A stretch of DNA of 37,236 nt from a virus: the IMG/VR virus record IMGVR_UViG_3300033146_007131, positions 1-37,236 of that record; one strand, given 5' to 3'. Under the pieces are notes generated by a model, which was not told the origin of the DNA, did no database searches, and saw only the letters and a program-made list of their open reading frames with translations. Positions 6,848-12,014 of the stretch are shown here, in pieces; within the stretch, counting starts at the first letter, position 1, and each line of letters opens with the position of its first letter. The position numbers and the translations under genes were made by a program.

Positions 6848-7261
6848 TTATTTACCTTTTTGATTTTCAATATATTTTTTAACAGTTTCAAGAGAGACAG
6901 AACCGACTGATGAAATAAATCTAGCTCTAGTCCAAAGACAAGGTAGTTTTTTAGTAAGAGATGGGAATATTTCTCTCATTTTACGAGATGAGAAACCTTT
7001 AATCTTAGTAACAGTTTCATATATAGACACTTTAGGTGAATTAGAAATAAGAATATGAACATGATCTTCCATAACTTCAATTTCAATAAGTTTAAACTTA
7101 AATTTACCTTGTATAGATTTAATAATATGTTTAAGTTCATCTTGCATAATAGGATCTAAAACACTTCGTCTATATTTAGTAGTCCATATAACATGATATT
7201 GGCAAGAGAAAACGATATGTTTGTCTCGTTCATATATCTTGTGTGTATTAGTTATATTCAT
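6848..7261 (-). CDS. tnpA: TnpA, Y1 HUH transposase of the IS200/IS605 element
   Basis: This 137-residue single-strand transposase cuts and joins the hairpin-marked ends through a 5'-phosphotyrosine. It carries the HUH motif in MEDHVHILIS (H67, H69) and the catalytic tyrosine Y130 in VKKYIENQ. The FSCQYHVIWTTKYRR start and the full length are typical of the family. I chose the ATG at 7261 (MNITNTHK) because AAAGGATATAATA precedes it; the frame is open up to 7312. It overlaps nothing and is directly followed by tnpB. Confidence 0.95.
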   Translation of the reverse strand: MNITNTHKIYERDKHIVFSCQYHVIWTTKYRRSVLDPIMQDELKHIIKSIQGKFKFKLIEIEVMEDHVHILISNSPKVSIYETVTKIKGFSSRKMREIFPSLTKKLPCLWTRARFISSVGSVSLETVKKYIENQKGK

Positions 7262-7336
7262 TATTATATCCTTTCTTTGATATATATTATTATTTCTATA
7301 TAACGAAGTCAATTTAAAAAAAAATAAAAATTCATC

Positions 7337-7356
7337 CCATAGCCTTTAGGCTATGG
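7337..7356. repeat. IS left-end subterminal hairpin
   Basis: CCATAGCC (7337-7344), loop TTTA, GGCTATGG (7349-7356): a perfect 8-bp stem 23 nt inside the deduced left end. It is the expected recognition hairpin for TnpA. Confidence 0.75.
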
Positions 7357-7379
7357 CTTTCTTTTTATAATGCAAGTAA

Positions 7380-7787
7380 TATTGGTTTATGAACTCCACA
7401 TGGAGTTGACATATAATTATCTTTCTTTCTAAATCTAATTATACCTCCATAACATGAACGACATAAAAAAAGCAAATCTGCTGGATTTGGCTTTTGATTA
7501 TAAGAACTTTTAATTTGCTCATATGCTAATTGATTATTTGATAGAAATAAAAGATATCTATTGTTATACCATGTTTTTAGTTGTTCTGGGTTTATTTTAA
7601 GTTTATTCCATAACTGAATTAATGGCTCTAGTGTGTCAGATGCAATAGCTTTTTTAGGCTCTAATGAAGCTAATATTGCTCTACTACCAAGAAAAGGCTC
7701 ATAGTAGGTATTATATTTCTTAGGAAAATAAGAGATAATCTCTTTTGAAAATCGTTGTTTGTTACCTATCCATTTTAATAATTGCAC
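7380..7787 (-). pseudogene. dam: Dam-type adenine methylase, N-terminal fragment
   Basis: The first 136 codons of the split methylase: LLKWIGNKQRF at the start and the AdoMet-binding motif I YYEPFLGS (E30-S35), a YNQ...LLFLCRSCYGGIIRFR segment, then MSTPCGVHKPI. These are hallmarks of D12-class enzymes that methylate adenine, often in GATC. After I136 the frame runs four codons into the insertion sequence and stops at 7365. Without the DPPY half it cannot catalyse methyl transfer, although a two-piece enzyme is not strictly excluded. It starts 2 nt after the stop of the YpsA-like gene, so the original operon order was ypsA-like, dam, zinc ribbon. Confidence 0.9.
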
Positions 7788-7789
7788 TA

Positions 7790-8320
7790 TTATTCCTTAT
7801 AGTCATCATAAAATTCCTTCATTGGTTTATTTTTTCTCATTGGCAGTATATTAATAGTTTCAACAACTTCATTCATTATATCCATTACAGCGTTTTGTAT
7901 ACCTGGCGATTTTGATTCTCTTGATCCTGCAATATTTAAAGTAACATCTTTAATATTTATTTCTTTTAACCAACGAGATATTGTTCTAACTAACATTTCA
8001 AAACTTAACTTAATATCTATATGAAGATATGGTTTATATTGTTTTTGTGCAAATTTAATAGTTTCCATAGAACCGCCATATGGATTGCCATGTGTAAAAA
8101 CAATAGTAGCATCAGATAATTGCACATTCAATTTTGTTCGAGCAAGATATGATGTGGATATCGTTTCAATTAACTTATACATTTTTGGTATTTTGCCTTT
8201 CTCTGATTTTCTATTTTTAGGGCAATAACCTCCATGATTAATATTATTTTGTATAGCACTATCAAGGCCACCTCTATCTGCTCCAGTTTGACCACCTGAT
8301 ATTATTTTTATTATTTTCAT
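7790..8320 (-). CDS. YpsA/SLOG-like putative nucleotide-binding protein
   Basis: The 176-residue protein opens with KIISGGQTGADRGGLDSAI, the signature of the family annotated as 'putative molybdenum carrier' or cpYpsA-related, part of the SLOG superfamily of Rossmann-like proteins that bind nucleotide-derived ligands. A second conserved stretch reads SDATIVFTHGNPYGGSMETIKFA, and a third LNIAGSRESKSPGIQNAV. Length is normal and nothing is missing. It is the first gene of the minus-strand operon, behind the promoter at 8357-8384. SLOG proteins occur in systems sensing or cutting nucleotides in phage-host conflict, so a defence or counter-defence role is possible but inferred. Confidence 0.85.
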   Translation of the reverse strand: MKIIKIISGGQTGADRGGLDSAIQNNINHGGYCPKNRKSEKGKIPKMYKLIETISTSYLARTKLNVQLSDATIVFTHGNPYGGSMETIKFAQKQYKPYLHIDIKLSFEMLVRTISRWLKEINIKDVTLNIAGSRESKSPGIQNAVMDIMNEVVETINILPMRKNKPMKEFYDDYKE

Positions 8321-8356
8321 ATATTTCCTTTGTTGTTAATGTTTATCGTCTATTTA

Positions 8357-8384
8357 ATCATAACACAAAAATTTATTTTTTCAA
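8357..8384 (-). promoter_or_regulatory. Promoter of the minus-strand accessory operon
   Basis: On the minus strand, TTGAAA (8384-8379) and TATGAT (8362-8357) are 16 bp apart, followed by AAAGGA and the ATG at 8320. It is divergent from the plus promoter at 8432-8459, so one short region may control both directions. Confidence 0.65.
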
Positions 8385-8431
8385 GGGCTTTTTATATTGC
8401 AAACTATTTTAGAGGCAATTAAACAATAGGA

Positions 8432-8459
8432 TTGAAAAAAATACAATATGTGCTACAAT
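8432..8459 (+). promoter_or_regulatory. Promoter of the 8481-9290 cassette
   Basis: TTGAAA (8432-8437) and TACAAT (8454-8459) with a 16-bp spacer, followed by AAAGGAG and the ATG at 8481. The HTH protein of the cassette could bind here, as HigA-type antitoxins do; no clear operator dyad was found. Confidence 0.6.
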
Positions 8460-8480
8460 TAAATAAAGGAGATAATTATA

Positions 8481-8870
8481 ATGGATATAGATAAAACAAA
8501 TGGTGAGCCATTTAAATCATGTGAAACTTTTATTTTTGAAGTAAATAATTATATTAAAAAAACCTATAAACTCATTCCTTCGAGTATAGAGTCAATGTTA
8601 AACAAAGGTTTGAGGCTTTTGTATAAACGAAGAGATAATAGTATATTAGTTTTAAGTTATTATCGTGGTTTTGAGTTTAAAACATTCGAAGGTTATTTAT
8701 TAATAAATGGTAAAAAAGAATTTCTATTTAAAGATACTCCTGGCAATTGGAGTAATATGGATAAAACAATAAAATATCATCTTAAACATCTTAAGAATTA
8801 TAAACCTAAAAAGGAAATTAAAAAATCTATAAGTCAAGATAGTTTTTTTAGCAATACTGTTTGGAACTGA
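8481..8870 (+). CDS. Hypothetical protein, 129 residues
   Basis: Not recognised. AAAGGAG precedes the ATG at ideal spacing. The protein has a helical first part, a beta-rich middle (NSILVLSYYRGFEFKTFEGYLLINGKKEFLF) and a basic helical end (KTIKYHLKHLKNYKPKKEIKK). No HigB/RelE signature or nuclease motif is apparent. It is the first gene of a three-gene cassette and lies 22 nt before a HigA-like HTH gene, the toxin-first order of higBA modules, so a toxin-like role is possible. That rests on position alone. Confidence 0.65.
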   Translation: MDIDKTNGEPFKSCETFIFEVNNYIKKTYKLIPSSIESMLNKGLRLLYKRRDNSILVLSYYRGFEFKTFEGYLLINGKKEFLFKDTPGNWSNMDKTIKYHLKHLKNYKPKKEIKKSISQDSFFSNTVWN

Positions 8871-8892
8871 AAAGACAAAGGGGGAGTTAAAT

Positions 8893-9150
8893 ATGCAAAA
8901 CAAATATTCGCCTGATGATTTAATTTGTCCAGGAGCGACATTAAAGGAATATCTTATTTCTGCAAATTTAAATATAGAAAAATTAGCTAGATTAATTGAT
9001 CTTGATATTGATATTATTATGTTAATTTTAAGTGGTGAAAAAAGAATAACAGAAAAAATAGCTTTAAAGTTGGTAAAAGTTTTTTCAATGCCTGTTAGTT
9101 TTTGGTTGAATCTTGAAAATAATTATCAAAGATTAAAGCATGGAGGTTAA
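8893..9150 (+). CDS. HigA-like HTH (XRE-type) protein
   Basis: An 85-residue helix-turn-helix protein resembling HigA antitoxins: PGATLKEYLISANLNIEKLARLIDLD, then the recognition helix region and RITEKIALKLVKVFSMPVSFWLNLENNYQ, where the FWLNLENNY end is characteristic. It probably binds DNA and represses its own cassette. AAGGGGGAG precedes the ATG. The upstream partner is not a recognisable HigB, so this could be a stand-alone repressor, an orphan antitoxin or half of an unknown pair. The next gene starts 2 nt after its stop. Confidence 0.82.
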   Translation: MQNKYSPDDLICPGATLKEYLISANLNIEKLARLIDLDIDIIMLILSGEKRITEKIALKLVKVFSMPVSFWLNLENNYQRLKHGG

Positions 9151-9152
9151 AT

Positions 9153-9290
9153 ATGTCATACAAGGTAGAGTGTGTTTTTTGCCCTAATCGTGATTTTCAA
9201 GATAATATTCATGAGCAAATGGAAAGTGATGAAATTGTGCAATGTCCTGAGTGCGGGAAATCAATGAAATTTATAGATATTTTATGGTAA
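9153..9290 (+). CDS. Small zinc-ribbon protein, 45 residues
   Basis: This 45-residue frame starts MSYKVECVFCPN and carries CVFC and CPECGKSM, a two-CxxC zinc ribbon with an acidic linker. TGGAGG lies at ideal distance from the ATG, only 2 nt after the HigA-like stop, so it is translationally linked to it. The ribbon style is typical of small nucleic-acid- or protein-binding adaptors. Specific function unknown. Confidence 0.72.
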   Translation: MSYKVECVFCPNRDFQDNIHEQMESDEIVQCPECGKSMKFIDILW

Positions 9291-9297
9291 ATATTTT

Positions 9298-9678
9298 TTA
9301 AATTGGATTAGAAAATAAAATAATTTTACTATAGCAGTTAGAACATGAGAAATAAGTATCATGTAAACCTGTGGTTATATTTTCTTCTCCAATATAATGT
9401 TCTTGTTTGCATTGTTGGCATATTATGATACTATTTTCATCAAGATCTTGAGTTGATGTTTCTATTGAATTGCTAATTAATAGATCAAGTTTTTTTTGAT
9501 TTGTTATTGCTATTTGATGTTCTTGTTTGAGGAATACGATATTTTCACTAATACTTTTAATTTCTTTTTTTAAAGATAGATATTTCGTATGGTTATCTTT
9601 AAGCATTTTGTTTAATATTCGAAGTCTAACCTTGTTGGTATTACTTTCTAGTTTTGTTTTTTTGATATTTAGCTCCAT
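9298..9678 (-). CDS. Coiled-coil protein with C-terminal zinc ribbon
   Basis: The first ~75 residues form charged helices suited to a coiled coil (KMLKDNHTKYLSLKKEIKSI, then SENIVFLKQEH). The C-terminal part carries CQQC and CSNC pairs, a four-cysteine zinc ribbon. AAAGGAAAG precedes the ATG at 9678. It lies downstream of the HU gene on the minus strand, beyond a terminator-like stem, and converges with the 45-residue gene ending at 9290. An oligomeric nucleic-acid-binding adaptor is plausible; no family recognised. Confidence 0.65.
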   Translation of the reverse strand: MELNIKKTKLESNTNKVRLRILNKMLKDNHTKYLSLKKEIKSISENIVFLKQEHQIAITNQKKLDLLISNSIETSTQDLDENSIIICQQCKQEHYIGEENITTGLHDTYFSCSNCYSKIILFSNPI

Positions 9679-9692
9679 AGCTTTCCTTTTAG

Positions 9693-9755
9693 TAAAAAAA
9701 CTTCTTATAGATTATTTCAATAACACCACATTATTTCCCAATATCCATAAGAAGT
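9693..9755 (-). terminator. Possible terminator of the HU gene
   Basis: On the minus strand a 9-bp stem (9755-9747 with 9708-9700, ACTTCTTAT/ATAAGAAGT) is directly followed by seven T residues (9699-9693). The loop is long (38 nt), which weakens the call. It lies about 30 nt beyond the HU stop. Confidence 0.5.
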
Positions 9756-9786
9756 CAAGATTCTTTAAAATCCTTTCATTTAAAAA

Positions 9787-10098
9787 TTATTTTTTTTTAG
9801 TTTTTTTCTTAGTTTTAGATTTTTTTTCGTTAAGAAATTCTTTGAATGATTTGCCTGATTTAAAGCCAACAACGGTTTTTGCTTTAATTTTTATAGTTTT
9901 TCCAGTTTGTGGATTTCTACCTTCACGAGCTTTTCTTTCTCGTTTAACGAAGCTTCCAAATCCAACTAGTTGAACCATATCATCACCTTTAACTCCATCC
10001 ATAATGCTTTGTATGGTAGCATTAAGACATTTTTCAACATCTGTCTTGGTGATTGAAGTTTTTTTCGCAATAGATTCTACTAATTCTTTTTTGTTCAT
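9787..10098 (-). CDS. HU-family DNA-binding protein
   Basis: A 103-residue HU/IHF-type architectural protein: MNKKELVESIAKKTSITKTDVEKCL dimerisation helices, LVGFGSFVKRERKAREGRNPQTG with the DNA-bending arm (GRNPQTGK), and VGFKSGKSFKEFLN at the end. It is slightly longer than the usual ~90 residues because of a lysine-rich tail (about 12 residues, mostly KSKTKKKTKKK), which may add non-specific DNA contacts. It bends and compacts DNA and often assists replication or recombination. AAGGATAAG lies before the ATG. A good minus-strand promoter lies at 10168-10195. Confidence 0.95.
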   Translation of the reverse strand: MNKKELVESIAKKTSITKTDVEKCLNATIQSIMDGVKGDDMVQLVGFGSFVKRERKAREGRNPQTGKTIKIKAKTVVGFKSGKSFKEFLNEKKSKTKKKTKKK

Positions 10099-10167
10099 AT
10101 CTTATCCTTTTGTATTTAAAAAAAGTTACATGATTTTGTAATTGCATATTGAAACAAGTTTAAAAAT

Positions 10168-10195
10168 ATTTTAACATTTTTATTTTTTATGTCAA
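10168..10195 (-). promoter_or_regulatory. Promoter of the HU gene
   Basis: Minus-strand TTGACA (10195-10190) and TAAAAT (10173-10168) with a 16-bp spacer, about 70 nt before the HU start. Confidence 0.7.
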
Positions 10196-10286
10196 GCCTT
10201 TTATTTGTTGCCTTGTGTATAAAAACTTACAACCGCTTACTCTCTAATACATATAGGTATTAGCTCTTATTTTTTAAAGAAATATG

Positions 10287-10315
10287 TTGACATGTTTTTT
10301 GCTTTTTGTTATGAT
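10287..10315 (+). promoter_or_regulatory. Consensus promoter of the packaging/virion operon
   Basis: TTGACA (10287-10292), 17-bp spacer, TATGAT (10310-10315): the same boxes and spacing as the primase promoter at 826. It would start a leader of about 250 nt before the GTG at 10570. In that leader ATTATTCA (10407-10414) pairs with TGAATAAT (10428-10435) around a 13-nt loop. Otherwise I see no gene in the 471-nt gap 10099-10569. Confidence 0.75.
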
Positions 10316-10569
10316 ATTTTAATAAATTCATGATTAAATGTTATCTCAAACTAAAAAATATAAATCATAACAAAAATCATTTAATTTTATTTCTATACCT
10401 CCTATTATTATTCATAAACTATTGTTGTGAATAATCTTCAGCAAATACATCCTTAAACGCTATCTATTTAACTACTTATTGTTTTTTCCTTGCTTTTTTC
10501 TTTAAGATATCTATATAATATTAATGTGTTGGCTTATTAAGTTAATATTTTGATTAGGAATAGATTAAA

Positions 10570-10977
10570 GTGATAATAAGCAGAAAACCCAAACTTTTTT
10601 TTCCAAAGCAATCTAATCAAGTTTTTCATTATTGTGAATTATTAGATTCAGATGAATATATGTGGACAGGAATAATTCTTAGAGATGATATTGAATTTCC
10701 TCATTGCAAGATCTTAAGATGTAAAAAAAAAGTTATTATATATAGAAAAGGTAGTTTTACTTCTTTGCATTCATTACGTCCTTCGAAAGATCAAAAATAT
10801 TTAATGACGGATGTTGGTTTTAGTACTAAATATTGCAAAAAGAAACTTGTAGGTCAAATTATCAGATATGATGAATATGAGCCTTTTTGTTTTGTAATTC
10901 AGTATAATGATTTTTTCTTTACAAATATAGATTCTAAAATAGATGAGAATACTTTATTATCGAAAATAGATATTTAG
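10570..10977 (+). CDS. Hypothetical protein, first gene of the virion operon
   Basis: A 135-residue protein starting at GTG (MIISRKPKLFFPKQ), with AGGAA about 8 nt upstream and no better start nearby. It is basic, beta-rich, aromatic and has scattered cysteines without a clear metal-binding pattern. It lies 8 nt before the small terminase gene and is probably co-transcribed with it. A packaging accessory role would fit the position. I recognise no family. Confidence 0.6.
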   Translation: MIISRKPKLFFPKQSNQVFHYCELLDSDEYMWTGIILRDDIEFPHCKILRCKKKVIIYRKGSFTSLHSLRPSKDQKYLMTDVGFSTKYCKKKLVGQIIRYDEYEPFCFVIQYNDFFFTNIDSKIDENTLLSKIDI

Positions 10978-10985
10978 GAGAAGTT

Positions 10986-12014
10986 ATGAGTAAAGATTTA
11001 TCAGGATCTTATAGTTTAAATGATCTTTTTAGTTCTTCAAATATGCAAGTCGTTTCAAAAGATCCAATTCAAGATAATAAAAAAGCTGAATTTATTAATA
11101 AAAATAATAGTACAATTAAAATACAGCAAAAAAGACGACAAAGATCAATAAACCAAACATTAAAAAAAGACTTAAAAAAAGCTAAAAATCCGATGAATAG
11201 TCATATACCACCTAGCTTATTTAAGTCAAAGCCTTTAAATATTAAGTTAGAAAAACGAGTAGTAGAAGAATCTACTACGGAGGTATTGCATCGTTTAGGA
11301 CAATTAACTGAAACAGCTCAAAAGATTGTGGCTAAAAAAATGTTAGATAATAAAATAGATTATACAAAGCCTTTGTCACGTCAAGTTATGTCAACCAAAC
11401 GAGCAAATAAGGATTTTGTTAATAAAAGACGACGTACGGTTGCTGAACTATTAAATTATGGAATGGTTGCTGCACAAATATCAGAAGCTCTTGATGTATC
11501 AATTTCGGCAATAAATAAAGATATACATGTTATTAGGCATGGTAAAAATAAAGAAGGAAAAGAAGTAGGTGATAGTATTTTGGCTTCATATGACAAAATG
11601 TTAGCTGATTTAACGGTTGAATATATTACTGCTGATGAGGCTTCTAAACCTAAGATTATTAATTCGAAAATGAGAACATTAGAGTCTAAATGGAAATATA
11701 TGTTAATTACAGGTATGATTAGAAAGAAAAAGGCTGGTGCTTTGATAGCAGGTAAAGATTTAGCTAAAATGTCTGCAACTGAATTAACAAATACACTGAA
11801 GAATATAAAAAAAGATACTGAAAATATACAAGTTGACAAAAAAAGATCTTCTCAAAGTGATTTAGATGTTCAGAATGGTGAAGTTAAAAGACTTTTTAAT
11901 AAACCAAAAGTTGAAATACCCAATTTCCTTTTAGAAAAAGATACAGATATTATTGAAGATATCGAAAGTATAGAGGCTGAAATTAAGGATCTTAATGATG
12001 TTGGGGTAAGTTAA
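10986..12014 (+). CDS. Probable terminase small subunit
   Basis: A 342-residue protein whose stop overlaps the large terminase start by one base (TAATG), the standard place for the DNA-recognition subunit. The first ~100 residues are charged and probably disordered. The centre carries a helix-turn-helix (RRTVAELLNYGMVAAQISEALDVSISAINKDI, about residues 143-175), followed by a helical oligomerisation-like region and an acidic C-terminal tail (DTDIIEDIESIEAEIKDLND). It is longer than the usual ~150-200 residues, mostly in the flexible ends. AGGAGAAG precedes the ATG. Assigned by HTH and gene order; no specific family recognised. Confidence 0.72.
   Translation: MSKDLSGSYSLNDLFSSSNMQVVSKDPIQDNKKAEFINKNNSTIKIQQKRRQRSINQTLKKDLKKAKNPMNSHIPPSLFKSKPLNIKLEKRVVEESTTEVLHRLGQLTETAQKIVAKKMLDNKIDYTKPLSRQVMSTKRANKDFVNKRRRTVAELLNYGMVAAQISEALDVSISAINKDIHVIRHGKNKEGKEVGDSILASYDKMLADLTVEYITADEASKPKIINSKMRTLESKWKYMLITGMIRKKKAGALIAGKDLAKMSATELTNTLKNIKKDTENIQVDKKRSSQSDLDVQNGEVKRLFNKPKVEIPNFLLEKDTDIIEDIESIEAEIKDLNDVGVS

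Larger units (their letters stand above)
5563..7379 (-). mobile_element. IS200/IS605-family insertion sequence (tnpA + tnpB) inside dam
   Basis: The element is 1817 bp (ends uncertain by 1 bp because a T is shared). Reading leftward it holds a left-end hairpin, tnpA (Y1 HUH transposase), tnpB and a right-end hairpin. Subterminal hairpins, no terminal inverted repeats and no target duplication are standard for this family, which moves as single-stranded DNA. The boundaries come from the methylase frame: cutting out exactly this segment restores dam. The minus-strand sequence beside the left end is CCAATA(T), so the target motif probably ends in AATA(T). Both transposition genes look intact, so it may be active. 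Confidence 0.93.

Noticed and set aside
9527-9973. Plus-strand 148-codon frame
   Set aside because: Antisense to the HU gene and the zinc-ribbon gene; both real genes have clear starts and motifs.
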